Positions 47,812 to 58,306 of a DNA stretch of 64,000 bases are shown here, piece by piece. This DNA is from Aminobacter sp. AP02. GTDB lineage: Bacteria > Pseudomonadota > Alphaproteobacteria > Rhizobiales > Rhizobiaceae. The position numbers were made by a program, and so were the translations under genes. Each line of letters begins with the position of its first letter. Position 1 is the stretch's first letter. Under the pieces are notes generated by a model, which did no database searches, had not been told where the DNA came from, and saw nothing but the letters and a program-made list of their open reading frames with translations. The stretch is from positions 124,001-188,000 of the forward strand of contig NZ_QGGX01000002.1 in assembly GCF_003148805.1 (NCBI RefSeq). The letters run 5' to 3'.

Positions 47812-48360
47812 ATGGAACAACTCGTCGAAGAATTCGGCCATCCCACCTACACTTCGTTTCCGGTGATCGTCGCCAGGCTCTTGCTGGCAACGATCTTCGG
47901 CGCGGTCATCGGTTTCGAGCGCGAATGGCGCAATCGGCCGGCGGGCCTCAGGACACATGTTCTGGTGTGCGTTGCCGCGGCGACCTTCGGCATCCTCACC
48001 ATAGAGATCGTGCATGCGCCGATGTTCGCGGCGGACGGGATGACAGAGATGATCAAGGTCGATCCGATCCGTGCCGTCGAGGCGGTGACGGCCGGCGTCG
48101 CGTTCCTTGCCGCGGGCACCATCTTGTTCGCGCGCGGCGAGTTGCAGGGCCTGACCACCGGTGCCGGCATGTGGCTGGCAGGTGCCATCGGCCTCGCCGC
48201 GGGACTCGGTTTCTGGCAGATCGCCGGCTTCGGCACCTTCATGGTGCTTGTCGTCCTGGGGCTGATGCACACGCTCGAGGTCAGGTTCAACCTCAGCGAG
48301 GACAAGAAGGACGAAAAACCCGCCGCGCGGAAATCGCAGGCCAGGCCGAGGCGCGGCTAG
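47812..48360 (+). CDS. MgtC/SapB family membrane protein
   Basis: A 182-residue protein with the N-terminal membrane domain of MgtC/SapB: ARLLLATIFGAVIGFEREWR, NRPAGLRTHVLVCVAAATFG, and GVAFLAAGTILFARGELQGLTTGAGMWLAG. The C-terminal cytoplasmic domain of true MgtC is missing: after the last helix only a basic 25-residue tail (EDKKDEKPAARKSQARPRRG) remains. MgtC proteins act on Mg2+ stress and membrane potential. The ATG at 47812 has GAGGG upstream. Confidence 0.88.
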   Translation: MEQLVEEFGHPTYTSFPVIVARLLLATIFGAVIGFEREWRNRPAGLRTHVLVCVAAATFGILTIEIVHAPMFAADGMTEMIKVDPIRAVEAVTAGVAFLAAGTILFARGELQGLTTGAGMWLAGAIGLAAGLGFWQIAGFGTFMVLVVLGLMHTLEVRFNLSEDKKDEKPAARKSQARPRRG

Positions 48361-48433
48361 CTCTCGGCAGATGGGTTGAAAGGGCGCTTCCACTGCAATT
48401 GCCGGAAGCTCAAAAGATTGATATGAGCAGGCC

Positions 48434-48550
48434 ATGGAAGAGCTCTTTGGAGATCCGGCCTACAAGGGTTTCGTGCTGCAGGACCACAAGCGCCTGCCGT
48501 CGCGCTTCTTTGCCCGGATTTCAGGCGCGTTGACCAGCCGACTTATCTAG
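48434..48550 (+). CDS. Candidate 38-residue peptide upstream of leuC
   Basis: ATG 48434 to TAG 48550 encodes a basic peptide beginning [20 protein letters not shown] and ending [14 protein letters not shown], with an AGCAGG just upstream. Codon use is GC3-rich like a real gene. I do not recognise it. It ends 70 bases before leuC. It could be a small protein, a leader peptide, or chance. Confidence 0.35.
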   Translation: MEELFGDPAYKGFVLQDHKRLPSRFFARISGALTSRLI

Positions 48551-48620
48551 TCGTTTTCGCCGAGCCGACGGGCTTTCGGCGCCTCAGCCTTCCCCAGTTC
48601 ATATCGACGGATCCAAGATC

Positions 48621-50030
48621 ATGAGCGCACCGCGCACCCTCTACGACAAGATTTTCGACGACCACGTTGTCGACCGCCAGGACGACGGCACTTGTCTGCT
48701 CTACATCGACCGCCACCTCGTGCACGAAGTGACGAGCCCCCAGGCCTTCGAAGGCCTGCGCATGACGAACCGCAAGGTTCGCCATCCCGAGAAGACGCTG
48801 GCCGTTGTCGACCATAACGTGCCGACCTCGCCGGACCGCAAGAACGGCATCAAGAACGAGGAAAGCCGCATCCAGGTCGAGGCGCTGGCCAAGAACTCGG
48901 CCGATTTCGGCGTCGAGTACTACTCCGAGAACGACAAGCGCCAGGGCATCGTCCATATCGTCGGCCCCGAGCAGGGCTTCACGCTGCCGGGCATGACCAT
49001 CGTCTGCGGCGACAGCCACACCTCGACGCATGGCGCGTTCGGCGCGCTGGCGCATGGCATCGGCACCTCTGAAGTGGAACACGTCCTGGCGACCCAGACG
49101 CTGATCCAGAAGAAGGCCAAGAACATGCTGGTGCGTGTCGACGGCCAATTGCCGGAAGGCGTGACCGCCAAGGACATCGTGCTGGCCATCATCGGCGAGA
49201 TCGGCACCGCCGGCGGCACGGGCTACGTCATTGAATATGCCGGCGAGGCGATCCGCGCGCTGTCGATGGAAGGCCGCATGACGATCTGCAACATGTCGAT
49301 CGAGGGCGGCGCCCGCGCCGGCCTGATTGCGCCTGACGAGACCACCTATGCCTACGTCAAGGACAAGCCGCGCGCGCCCAAGGGCAAGGCGTGGGACATG
49401 GCGCTCGACTACTGGAAGACGCTGCACACCGACGAAGGCGCGCATTTCGACAAGGTGATCGTGCTGGACGCCGGCAAGCTGCCGCCGATCGTCACCTGGG
49501 GCTCGTCGCCCGAGGACGTGGTCGCCATCACCGGCGTGGTGCCGGATGCCGAAGTGATCGAGGACGAAAACAAACGCAACTCCAAGAAGCGCGCGCTCGA
49601 CTATATGGGGCTGACAGCGGGCACCAAGATCACCGACATTTCGGTTGATCGCGTCTTCATCGGCTCGTGCACCAACGGCCGCATCGAAGACCTGCGCGCC
49701 GTTGCCAAGGTCGTCGAGGGCCGCAAGGTTGCTTCGACGGTCAGCGCGATGATCGTGCCGGGCTCGGGCCTGGTCAAGGAACAGGCGGAAGCCGAGGGTC
49801 TGGACAAGATCTTCGTTGCCGCCGGCTTCGACTGGCGCGAGCCGGGCTGCTCGATGTGCCTGGCCATGAATGACGACCGGCTCAAGCCACATGAGCGCTG
49901 CGCCTCGACCTCGAACCGCAACTTCGAGGGCCGCCAGGGCTTCAAGGGCCGCACCCATCTGGTGTCGCCGGCGATGGCTGCAGCCGCAGCGATTGCAGGT
50001 CATTTCGTCGACATCCGCGACTGGCACTAA
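48621..50030 (+). CDS. leuC: 3-isopropylmalate dehydratase large subunit
   Basis: A 469-residue aconitase-superfamily enzyme of leucine synthesis that isomerises 2- to 3-isopropylmalate. The three [4Fe-4S] ligands are visible: Cys in [13 protein letters not shown], and two in [31 protein letters not shown] and [13 protein letters not shown] are intact. It needs the small subunit LeuD, which is not next to it, as is usual in Rhizobiales where leuC, leuD and leuB are apart. A terminator follows. Confidence 0.97.
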   Translation: MSAPRTLYDKIFDDHVVDRQDDGTCLLYIDRHLVHEVTSPQAFEGLRMTNRKVRHPEKTLAVVDHNVPTSPDRKNGIKNEESRIQVEALAKNSADFGVEYYSENDKRQGIVHIVGPEQGFTLPGMTIVCGDSHTSTHGAFGALAHGIGTSEVEHVLATQTLIQKKAKNMLVRVDGQLPEGVTAKDIVLAIIGEIGTAGGTGYVIEYAGEAIRALSMEGRMTICNMSIEGGARAGLIAPDETTYAYVKDKPRAPKGKAWDMALDYWKTLHTDEGAHFDKVIVLDAGKLPPIVTWGSSPEDVVAITGVVPDAEVIEDENKRNSKKRALDYMGLTAGTKITDISVDRVFIGSCTNGRIEDLRAVAKVVEGRKVASTVSAMIVPGSGLVKEQAEAEGLDKIFVAAGFDWREPGCSMCLAMNDDRLKPHERCASTSNRNFEGRQGFKGRTHLVSPAMAAAAAIAGHFVDIRDWH

Positions 50031-50062
50031 AAGCCAAGCCGGTGAGCCGGCCGACTGCAGAG

Positions 50063-50093
50063 AAGGCGGCGGAGCATTGTTCCGCCGCCTTTG
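50063..50093 (+). terminator. leuC terminator
   Basis: AAGGCGGCGGA (50063-50073) with TCCGCCGCCTT (50081-50091), a seven-base loop, then TGCC. It is a strong stem with a weak T-run. Confidence 0.8.
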
Positions 50094-50200
50094 CCATTTG
50101 TTGAGGATGACTTGAAACGGGCCGCTGCCACGAGGTCACGTTAACGTCTTTTTCTCGCTGGTGTGTTTTGGTCTCACGAGGGAAGAGACGGCGTCAAACG

Positions 50201-51418
50201 ATGAGCGGTGCAGAGTTCATTCTCACGATCAACGTGTTCGTCGCGGGCCTGCTGGCCAGCGCGTTTATGGCGATTGCGATCTATGACCCCAAGCGCGTCG
50301 CGGCGCGCTGGTTTGCGTTCTGCTACGTCATGGGCATCGTCTATATCGGCACGGAATTTTCCATTCCGCTGTTCGAAGACACGCGGCTGATCACGGCGAT
50401 AAACTTTGCTGCATTCCTGGCGACGCTGCTGGTGATGAATGTCGGGCTGGCGCGCCGTTACGACGCTGCGCCGCCATGGCGGTCGATGACGGCGTTCTTT
50501 GTCATGGCGATCGGTGCCGTCTACGTCACGCAAGGGTTCGAGCGCGACTCGCTGCTGCGCATGATGACCTTCCAGACCCCCTATGCCATCGCCCAGGTGA
50601 TCGGCGCTGTATTGGTCTTGCGGTCGCGCCAGGCGCTCAGCCAGTTCGACTACGTGCTGTCAGGTGTGTTGCTGGCAAGCGCGCTGCAATTCTTCTCAAA
50701 ACCCTATCTGGCGCTCGCCGTCGGTGGATCCGGTGCCGACCCGCATTATTACCTGCAAAGCACCTATGCGATGGTCTCGCAGGCGCTCGGCACGGTGTTT
50801 GCACTGTCGATCGCGCTGTTGCTGCTGGTTATCCTGGTGCGCGACATCCTTGCCGATGTGACGCAGAAATCAGAGACCGACGCATTGTCGGGCCTGCTCA
50901 ATCGGGGCGGTTTTGAGCGCCGGGCCGAAACGGCGTTGCGCGAAGCCGCGCGGCAGGGACTGCCGGTGACACTGATCATCTCCGATCTCGATCATTTCAA
51001 GTCGATCAACGACAATTATGGCCATGCCTCGGGTGATCGTGTCATCGAGGCGTTCGCGCGCTTCATCAGCGAATCCAAGGCTGGGCACCATGTCGCCGGG
51101 CGCATCGGCGGCGAGGAATTCGCCATCATGCTACCCGGTGCGCATCTGGCTGCGGCGCGGTTGTTTGCCGAGGGCGCGCGCAGCGCCTTCTCCGGCCTGC
51201 CGATCGAGGGTCTGCCGCCACATTGCCGCTTCACGGCAAGCTTCGGAGTCGCCGAGCTCGCAGCAGGCGAGGGCATAGATCACCTGATGATCCGTGCCGA
51301 TGCAGCACTCTACGAGGCCAAGAAGGACGGGCGCGATCGCGTCAGGGTTTCGGGAACGGCGGCACTGTTCAGCGATTCGACCGTGGTGCCGTTCGGCGTC
51401 AAGCCGCCGAACCGGTAG
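50201..51418 (+). CDS. Membrane-bound diguanylate cyclase (GGDEF)
   Basis: A 405-residue protein. Residues 1-225 hold about seven hydrophobic segments in a MASE-like sensor, followed by a GGDEF domain: DALSGLLNRGGFERRAE (start of the domain), DLDHFKSINDNYGHASGD and the active-site ARIGGEEFAIMLPG. The signature is GGEEF, an active variant. The inhibitory I-site Arg-x-x-Asp five residues before it is missing (the sequence there is KAGHHVA), so feedback by c-di-GMP at that site is not expected. The ATG at 50201 is selected for the membrane start; the upstream ribosome binding site is poor. Confidence 0.92.
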   Translation: MSGAEFILTINVFVAGLLASAFMAIAIYDPKRVAARWFAFCYVMGIVYIGTEFSIPLFEDTRLITAINFAAFLATLLVMNVGLARRYDAAPPWRSMTAFFVMAIGAVYVTQGFERDSLLRMMTFQTPYAIAQVIGAVLVLRSRQALSQFDYVLSGVLLASALQFFSKPYLALAVGGSGADPHYYLQSTYAMVSQALGTVFALSIALLLLVILVRDILADVTQKSETDALSGLLNRGGFERRAETALREAARQGLPVTLIISDLDHFKSINDNYGHASGDRVIEAFARFISESKAGHHVAGRIGGEEFAIMLPGAHLAAARLFAEGARSAFSGLPIEGLPPHCRFTASFGVAELAAGEGIDHLMIRADAALYEAKKDGRDRVRVSGTAALFSDSTVVPFGVKPPNR

Positions 51419-51434
51419 TCGTTGCAGCTGTCGA

Positions 51435-51788
51435 TCAGCGGCAGCGCAGACCGGGTTGCGGAATCACACCCTCCGAAAAGCCGTACATGTAGCCACGGCC
51501 TTTCAGCAGCGTCGGCGGACGATAACAATTGCTGACGATGCCTTGGTCCTGCTGGTCGAGATAGACGACCTTGGGTGCGCCAGCGTTCAGGTAATTCGAC
51601 ATCTTGCGGGCCGAGCCGCCCTGGCCGACGAGGATGCGCTTGTAGCCGGCTGCGCCGTCGACGACGAGGTTTCCGAACGAATCAGCATGGACGCGATCGC
51701 GGTCCCAGCCACCGGCCGTTGCGGGTGCCGAAAAGCCAATGATTGCGGCGAGCGATGCAGTTGCGGTCAAGGCCAGTGCCAGACGCAT
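51435..51788 (-). CDS. Small secreted protein of unknown function
   Basis: A 117-residue protein with a signal peptide (1-25, ending ATA) and a mature part with conserved-looking stretches GWDRDRVHADSFGNLVVDG, GYKRILVGQGGSARKM and GIVSNCYRPPTLLKGRGYMY, plus a C-terminal Cys. I do not recognise the family, though similar small exported proteins occur in rhizobia. It has its own upstream region (51789-52194), which contains a 14-base inverted repeat and a TTAACCAT element. It converges with the GGDEF gene. Confidence 0.75.
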   Translation of the reverse strand: MRLALALTATASLAAIIGFSAPATAGGWDRDRVHADSFGNLVVDGAAGYKRILVGQGGSARKMSNYLNAGAPKVVYLDQQDQGIVSNCYRPPTLLKGRGYMYGFSEGVIPQPGLRCR

Positions 51789-51827
51789 GACGCCATCTCC
51801 GTGGTTGGTCGAATCGGAGATTAATCG

Positions 51828-51870
51828 TTTCTTAATCTTTGTTAAGGCTTGGGCGGCAAAGATTAAGAAA
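51828..51870. repeat. 14-bp perfect inverted repeat with nearby TTAACCAT element
   Basis: TTTCTTAATCTTTG (51828-51841) is the exact complement of CAAAGATTAAGAAA (51857-51870), loop of 15 bases. Just beyond it TTAACCAT occurs on the minus strand (51879-51872), and TTAATCGTTTCTTAA (TTAA-N7-TTAA) is at 51821-51835. Both are CtrA-like. The remainder of the 51789-52194 gap should hold the sdhC promoter on the plus strand. Confidence 0.55.
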
Positions 51871-52194
51871 CATGGTTAATTTTACCTGAAGGATCTGGCT
51901 TCTGACCGTGCCAACGGTCGGGTAGGGCGCAATTGCGCTATCGGGGAGGCGTTTGCCGCCGGTTTTGCCTTGTCGATCAGGCGCCGGCATACCCATCCGG
52001 GTGGTGGCTTGGGGCTTCAATCGATTGAAGGCGAGCTTGGTCATCGGCTGCGACTAAATAGGTGCGCCAGAACGGTTTTCCGACTTTGACGCGGTGCAAA
52101 AAGAGCATTAGAAAGCGCGCAGTCCGACGTCGCAAAACGGTGCGGCGGCGCCGTATTCAAACATAGCCACGCTCGGATGCAGACCGGGGGAGCC

Positions 52195-52611
52195 ATGAGC
52201 AAATCACAAGCAACCCAATCAACGGCACGAGCGCGGCCTTTGTCGCCGCATCTGACGATATATCGCCCGCCGATCACCATGACGACGTCGATCCTGCACC
52301 GCATTACCGGCGGAGCGCTCTATTTCGGCACGCTCCTGGTCGCCTGGTGGCTGATCGCGGCGGCGACCTCGCAGCATTATTTCGAATTCGTCAGCTGGGT
52401 GTTCGGCACCTGGATCGGGCAGCTGGTTCTGCTCGGCTACACCTGGGCGCTGATGCTGCACATGCTGGGCGGCATCCGCCATCTGGTCTGGGACACTGGG
52501 GCCGGGCTTGAGAAGCACACGGCATCGAAGGTCGCCTGGACGTCGCTGGTCACATCGGTGGTGCTGACGGCGCTGGTCTGGATCGTCGGCTACATGGTGC
52601 GGGGAGCCTGA
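52195..52611 (+). CDS. sdhC: Succinate dehydrogenase cytochrome b556 subunit
   Basis: A 138-residue membrane subunit with three hydrophobic helices. It carries RPLSPHLTIYRPPITMTTSI and SILHRITGGALYFGTLL, which includes the Ser and Arg of the ubiquinone site, and HMLGGIRHLVWDTG with the heme-ligand His region. It anchors SdhAB and passes electrons to ubiquinone. The ATG at 52195 is set by GGGGGAGCC and the conserved start. It begins the sdhCDA-DUF3052-sdhB operon; sdhD follows one base after the stop. Confidence 0.96.
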   Translation: MSKSQATQSTARARPLSPHLTIYRPPITMTTSILHRITGGALYFGTLLVAWWLIAAATSQHYFEFVSWVFGTWIGQLVLLGYTWALMLHMLGGIRHLVWDTGAGLEKHTASKVAWTSLVTSVVLTALVWIVGYMVRGA

Positions 52612-52612
52612 G

Positions 52613-53011
52613 ATGAGCGGCAGCAACAACAACGACATGCGCACGCCGCTCGGCAAGGTGCGCGGCCTCGGCTCCGCCCGCGAAGGCACCGAACATTTCT
52701 GGCGCCAGCGCCTGACTGCGGTCGCCAACATTCCGCTGATGCTGTTTTTCGTCGGGCTCTTGATCGCGCTCAACGGCGCGGATTTCGAGACCGTGCGCGC
52801 CTCGCTCGCCAATCCGTTCGTGTCGCTGGTGACGGCACTGATGCTGATTTCTGGCCTGTACCACATGCGGCTCGGCATGCAGGTGGTGATCGAGGACTAC
52901 ATCCATGGCGAGGGTCTCAAGGTGATCCTCATCATGCTCAATACATTCTTTACCGTAGCGGTCGGCGTCGCCTCGCTGTTCGCCCTGCTCAAACTGGCAT
53001 TTGGAGGCTGA
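52613..53011 (+). CDS. sdhD: Succinate dehydrogenase membrane anchor subunit
   Basis: A 132-residue subunit with three membrane helices. [20 protein letters not shown] and [17 protein letters not shown] are typical of alphaproteobacterial Sdh[21 protein letters not shown] contains the heme/quinone-site His and D-Y-I-H-G-E. It pairs with SdhC. The gene starts one base after the sdhC stop, and the sdhA start lies four bases after its own stop. Confidence 0.95.
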   Translation: MSGSNNNDMRTPLGKVRGLGSAREGTEHFWRQRLTAVANIPLMLFFVGLLIALNGADFETVRASLANPFVSLVTALMLISGLYHMRLGMQVVIEDYIHGEGLKVILIMLNTFFTVAVGVASLFALLKLAFGG

Positions 53012-53015
53012 CAAG

Positions 53016-54851
53016 GTGGCCAAGGACGGCAAGACCAGCGGAGCTTCCGCCTATACCTATGTCGATCACAAGTTCGACGTCGTTGTCGTCGGTGCCGGCG
53101 GTGCCGGCCTGCGCGCCACGCTCGGCATGGCCGAGCAGGGGCTGAAGACCGCCTGCATCACCAAGGTGTTTCCGACCCGTTCGCACACGGTCGCAGCACA
53201 GGGCGGTATCGCCGCCTCGCTGCAGAACATGGGCCCTGATTCCTGGCAGTGGCACATGTTCGACACCGTCAAGGGCTCCGATTGGCTCGGCGATGTCGAC
53301 GCGATGGAATATCTGGTGCGTGAAGCACCCGCCGCCGTCTACGAGCTTGAGCATTACGGCGTGCCGTTCTCGCGTACCGAAGAAGGCAAGATTTACCAAA
53401 GGCCCTTCGGCGGCCACATGATGAACTATGGCGATGGTCCGCCCGTGCAGCGCACTTGTGCTGCGGCCGACCGCACCGGCCACGCCATCCTGCACACGCT
53501 GTATGGCCAGTCGCTGAAGCACAACGCGCAGTTCTTCATCGAATATTTCGCCCTCGACCTGATCATGGAGCCGGACGGCACCTGCACGGGCGTGGTTGCC
53601 TGGAACCTCGATGACGGTACCATCCACCGCTTCTCGGCGAAGATGGTGGTGCTGGCGACTGGCGGCTATGGCCGCGCCTATTTCTCGGCGACCTCGGCGC
53701 ATACCTGCACCGGCGACGGCGGCGGCATGGCCTCGCGTGCCGGCCTGCCCCTGCAGGACATGGAGTTCGTGCAGTTCCACCCGACCGGTATCTACGGTTC
53801 GGGCTGCCTGATCACCGAAGGCGCACGCGGCGAAGGCGGCTATCTCGTCAATTCCGAGGGCGAGCGCTTCATGGAGCGCTATGCGCCGTCGGCCAAGGAC
53901 CTGGCCTCGCGCGACGTGGTTTCGCGTTGCATGACGTTGGAGATCCGCGAAGGACGCGGCGTCGGCAAGAACAAGGATCACATCTTCCTGCACCTCGATC
54001 ACCTCGATCCGGCGGTGCTTCACGAGCGGCTGCCCGGCATTTCGGAATCGGCGAAGATCTTCGCCGGCGTCGACGTGACCCGCGAGCCGATCCCGGTGCT
54101 GCCGACGGTCCACTACAACATGGGCGGCATCCCGACCAATTATTGGGGCGAAGTGCTGAACCCGACCAAGGGCAATCCCGACCGCGTGTCGCCCGGCCTG
54201 ATGGCCGTCGGCGAGGCGGGTTGTGCTTCGGTGCATGGCGCCAACCGCCTCGGCTCCAATTCGCTGATCGACCTGGTGGTGTTTGGCCGTGCAGCGGCGA
54301 TCCGCGCCGGCGAAGTGGTCGACCGCAACGCGCCGATCCCAGCGCCGAACGCGGCCTCGGTCGAGAAGATCATGGACCGTTTCGATCGCTTGCGTCACGC
54401 CAATGGCGGCACGCCGACGGCGGTGTTGCGCGAGAAGATGCAGAAGGCGATGCAGGAAGACGCTGCCGTGTTCCGCACCCAGGACTCGCTCGAACAGGGT
54501 TGCAAGCGCATCTCCAAGATCTGGAGCGAGATGAAGGACATCAAGGTCTTCGACCGCTCGATGATCTGGAACTCGGATCTGGTGGAGACGCTGGAACTCG
54601 AAAACCTGATGTCGAACGCGATCGCCACCGTCTACGGTGCGGAAGCGCGCAAGGAAAGCCGCGGCGCGCATGCGCGCGAGGACTTCTCCGCCCGCGACGA
54701 CGAGAACTGGCGCAAGCACACGCTGGCAACCGTCGCCGAGGACGGCAAGGTGACGCTGACCTATCGGCCGGTGCACACCGAGCCGCTGCTCAAGGAAGAA
54801 GACGGCGGCATTTCCCTGGCCAAGATCGCACCCAAGGCACGGGTGTACTGA
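53016..54851 (+). CDS. sdhA: Succinate dehydrogenase flavoprotein subunit
   Basis: A 611-residue flavoprotein that oxidises succinate to fumarate. The FAD loop [14 protein letters not shown] is near 24-37. [20 protein letters not shown] contains the His that binds FAD covalently. [20 protein letters not shown] is at the active site, and [17 protein letters not shown] is conserved. The GTG at 53016 follows GGAGG at about ten bases; a TTG at 53001 would overlap sdhD. It is full length. Confidence 0.97.
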   Translation: MAKDGKTSGASAYTYVDHKFDVVVVGAGGAGLRATLGMAEQGLKTACITKVFPTRSHTVAAQGGIAASLQNMGPDSWQWHMFDTVKGSDWLGDVDAMEYLVREAPAAVYELEHYGVPFSRTEEGKIYQRPFGGHMMNYGDGPPVQRTCAAADRTGHAILHTLYGQSLKHNAQFFIEYFALDLIMEPDGTCTGVVAWNLDDGTIHRFSAKMVVLATGGYGRAYFSATSAHTCTGDGGGMASRAGLPLQDMEFVQFHPTGIYGSGCLITEGARGEGGYLVNSEGERFMERYAPSAKDLASRDVVSRCMTLEIREGRGVGKNKDHIFLHLDHLDPAVLHERLPGISESAKIFAGVDVTREPIPVLPTVHYNMGGIPTNYWGEVLNPTKGNPDRVSPGLMAVGEAGCASVHGANRLGSNSLIDLVVFGRAAAIRAGEVVDRNAPIPAPNAASVEKIMDRFDRLRHANGGTPTAVLREKMQKAMQEDAAVFRTQDSLEQGCKRISKIWSEMKDIKVFDRSMIWNSDLVETLELENLMSNAIATVYGAEARKESRGAHAREDFSARDDENWRKHTLATVAEDGKVTLTYRPVHTEPLLKEEDGGISLAKIAPKARVY

Positions 54852-54854
54852 GCC

Positions 54855-55319
54855 ATGGCGCTGGCGGCGGCCGGATATTCGCTTGTGCCGCTTGCGGCCA
54901 AGCTCGGCCTCAAGGACGGCCAGAGCGTGGTGTTCGTCGACCTGCCGGAAGAGCTCGGCGAGCTGGCTTCGTCGCGCGATTTCGCGGCGAAGCGGCTGAC
55001 GGGCTGGCCAGCGCTTGCCGAAGCAGGCGAGGGCCATGACGTGGTTCACGCCTTCACCAAGCGCCGCTCCGATCTCGACGGCAATGTCGAGACATTCAAG
55101 AAGATGATCGCGCCCGACGGCGCTGTCTGGATTTCCTGGCCCAAGAAGGCGTCGAAGATCGCCACCGACATCAGCGAGGATGTCATTCGCGACGTCGCGC
55201 TGCCGAAGGGGCTGGTGGACGTAAAGGTCTGTGCCGTGGATGCCGTGTGGAGCGGGCTCAAGCTCGTCATCCGCAAGGAACTGCGCCAAGCTGTGAGGAA
55301 CCGATCGTGGTCGAACTAA
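54855..55319 (+). CDS. DUF3052 domain-containing protein within the sdh operon
   Basis: A 154-residue protein matching DUF3052: [60 protein letters not shown] and [20 protein letters not shown]. Family function is unknown; the W-I-S-W-P-K and W-S-G-L-K-L motifs are conserved. It lies between sdhA and sdhB, three bases after sdhA, and overlaps the sdhB start by 13 bases, so it must be made with the complex subunits. A role in sdh assembly is only inferred from position. Confidence 0.8.
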   Translation: MALAAAGYSLVPLAAKLGLKDGQSVVFVDLPEELGELASSRDFAAKRLTGWPALAEAGEGHDVVHAFTKRRSDLDGNVETFKKMIAPDGAVWISWPKKASKIATDISEDVIRDVALPKGLVDVKVCAVDAVWSGLKLVIRKELRQAVRNRSWSN

Positions 55320-56086
55320 CACTCCCCAAGAACTCGCAGATCAAGCAGGGCAAGACCTGGCCGAAGCCGGAAGGTGCAACCAACCTGCGCGAATACCGGA
55401 TCTACCGCTGGTCGCCGGACGATGGCGAAAATCCGAGCATCGACACCTATTTCGTCGACGTTGACGATTGCGGGCCGATGGTGCTGGACGCGCTGCTCTA
55501 CATCAAGAACAAGATCGACCCGACGCTGACGCTGCGCCGTTCCTGCCGCGAGGGCATTTGCGGTTCCTGCGCGATGAACATCGACGGCTCGAACACGCTG
55601 GCCTGCACCAAGGGCTGCGACGACATAACGGGTGCGGTGAAGATCTACCCGCTGCCGCACATGCCTGTCGTGAAGGACCTGGTGCCTGACCTCACCAACT
55701 TCTACGCCCAGCACCGCTCGATCGAGCCGTGGCTTAAGACGGTGTCGCCCGAGCCGGCAAAGGAGTGGCTGCAGAGCCATGAGGACCGCCAGAAGCTCGA
55801 CGGCCTCTACGAGTGCATCCTGTGCGCCTGCTGCTCGACCTCGTGCCCGAGCTACTGGTGGAACGGCGACCGCTATCTTGGACCGGCGACGCTGCTGCAG
55901 GCCTATCGCTGGCTGATCGACTCCCGCGACGAAGCCAAGGGCGAACGCCTCGACAATCTCGAGGATCCGTTCCGGCTCTATCGCTGCCATACGATCATGA
56001 ACTGCGCCCAGACCTGCCCGAAGGGTCTGAACCCGGCCAAGGCGATCGCAGAAATCAAGAAGATGATGGTCGAACGCCGGGTGTGA
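55307..56086 (+). CDS. sdhB: Succinate dehydrogenase iron-sulfur subunit
   Basis: A 259-residue subunit. The N-terminal ferredoxin domain has Cys80, Cys85, Cys88 ([16 protein letters not shown]) and Cys100 for the [2Fe-2S] cluster. The C-terminal part has [16 protein letters not shown] and [15 protein letters not shown] for the [4Fe-4S] and [3Fe-4S] clusters. It passes electrons from FAD to the membrane subunits. The GTG at 55307 follows GAGGAA and lies inside the end of the DUF3052 gene. It ends the sdh operon; yceH begins 17 bases later. Confidence 0.97.
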   Translation: MVELTLPKNSQIKQGKTWPKPEGATNLREYRIYRWSPDDGENPSIDTYFVDVDDCGPMVLDALLYIKNKIDPTLTLRRSCREGICGSCAMNIDGSNTLACTKGCDDITGAVKIYPLPHMPVVKDLVPDLTNFYAQHRSIEPWLKTVSPEPAKEWLQSHEDRQKLDGLYECILCACCSTSCPSYWWNGDRYLGPATLLQAYRWLIDSRDEAKGERLDNLEDPFRLYRCHTIMNCAQTCPKGLNPAKAIAEIKKMMVERRV

Positions 56087-56102
56087 GGCGAAAGCGGCTG
56101 AC

Positions 56103-56741
56103 ATGACGGACACAGAACTTCCCCAACTTACCCCGGTCGAAGCGCGTGTGCTCGGCTGCCTGATCGAGAAGAAAGAACTGACGCCCGACGTCTATCCGAT
56201 GACGTCGAATGCGCTGGTCGCCGCCGCCAACCAGAAGACGTCGCGCGAGCCTGTCATGGCGCTGGAAATGGTCGACGTTACCCGGGCGCTCGCCACGTTG
56301 CAGGCGAAGGGGCTGGCGAAGCAGCAGTTCGCCTCGCGAGTCGAGCGCTACGAACACCTGATGGCGCAGAAGTTCTCTCTGACGCGCAACCAGGGTGTGC
56401 TGATCGGCCTGCTTCTGCTGCGCGGACCGCAGACGGTCAACGAGTTGCTCGCTCGCTCCGAGCGCATGGCCAACTTCACTGACGCCGACGCGGTACGCGG
56501 CGAACTCGACATGCTGATCGGCCGCCGGCCGGCCTTGGTCAAGGAGATCGGCCGCGCCCCCGGCCAGCGCGAGGATCGCTTCGCGCACCTCTTGTCAGGC
56601 GATGTCGATGCAGCAGCCATCACGACAAGGGCGCCGAGCGCCCCTGCAGGGTCAGCTGTTGCGGAACTCGAGGAGCGCGTCCGGCTGCTGGAAGAGGAAG
56701 TGGCGGCGCTGAAGGCGCGGCTCGACGCCGTCGGCGGATAG
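56103..56741 (+). CDS. YceH family protein (DUF480/UPF0502)
   Basis: A 212-residue protein of two winged-helix domains. The N-terminal LTPVEARVLGCLIEKKELTPDVYPMTSNALVAAANQKTSREPVM-type region is the UPF0502 signature (positions about 10-53). A coiled coil, VAELEERVRLLEEEVAALKA, ends the protein. DNA binding is plausible but unproven; the family has no agreed function. It follows sdhB by 17 bases on the same strand. A GC hairpin lies downstream. Confidence 0.9.
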   Translation: MTDTELPQLTPVEARVLGCLIEKKELTPDVYPMTSNALVAAANQKTSREPVMALEMVDVTRALATLQAKGLAKQQFASRVERYEHLMAQKFSLTRNQGVLIGLLLLRGPQTVNELLARSERMANFTDADAVRGELDMLIGRRPALVKEIGRAPGQREDRFAHLLSGDVDAAAITTRAPSAPAGSAVAELEERVRLLEEEVAALKARLDAVGG

Positions 56742-56810
56742 GCGCGCGGCAGAACAACAGCCAGCTGTCGGCACAGCAAATGCAGTCATCTCGCCGTAAT
56801 CGGGATAGCA

Positions 56811-56845
56811 AAACGGTCCGGTTGCCAAGGCAGCCGGGCCGTTTG
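56811..56845 (+). terminator. Hairpin after yceH
   Basis: AACGGTCCGG (56812-56821) pairs with CCGGGCCGTT (56834-56843) with one G-U pair, followed by TTG. It is probably the end of the sdh-yceH transcript. Confidence 0.65.
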
Positions 56846-56889
56846 TATTTGTTGCCGGGACGCGATCGCCGGTAGTCACAGAGGGAGGC

Positions 56890-56945
56890 TCTGCCCCTCA
56901 TCCGCCTGCCGGCACCTTCTCCCCGTAATGACGGGGAGAAGGGAC
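56890..56945. repeat. Mesorhizobial intergenic palindromic repeat
   Basis: CCTTCTCCCCGT (56915-56926), AATG, ACGGGGAGAAGG (56931-56942) is a perfect 12-base palindrome, preceded by CTCATCCGCCTGCCGGCA. This composition is common in Mesorhizobium intergenic DNA. It sits just beyond the end of the leucine dehydrogenase gene, on the minus-strand 3' side. Confidence 0.75.
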
Positions 56946-56954
56946 CAAGTGGCC

Positions 56955-58073
<1,119 letters not shown>

Positions 58074-58212
58074 GAGGGTTCCTCCCGGTGAGCTGGTCCC
58101 TGGAGGGTAAACATTTCAGGCGATTTTTGGTTTCGAAGTGACCCGGTACCGCGACCGCGCATTGCGCCCGCGGGGCGCGGCGCGCAACAAACGAAAAGAT
58201 CGCTGGCGAGGA

Positions 58213-58252
58213 AAAAATGGCCGGACGCTGGTCTGCCCCCCTGCGTCCGGCC
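58213..58252 (-). terminator. Minus-strand terminator after the 58307-58513 gene
   Basis: GGCCGGACGC (58219-58228) pairs with GCGTCCGGCC (58243-58252). On the minus strand the stem is followed by ATTTTTTCC, a classic intrinsic terminator. It lies about 55 bases downstream of the small minus-strand gene and upstream of the leucine dehydrogenase gene. Confidence 0.8.
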
Positions 58253-58306
58253 TGCTGTGCTGCCGCGCGATGCCACTCCCATGAGCGTCTTGCTGCAGCC
58301 AACCTG

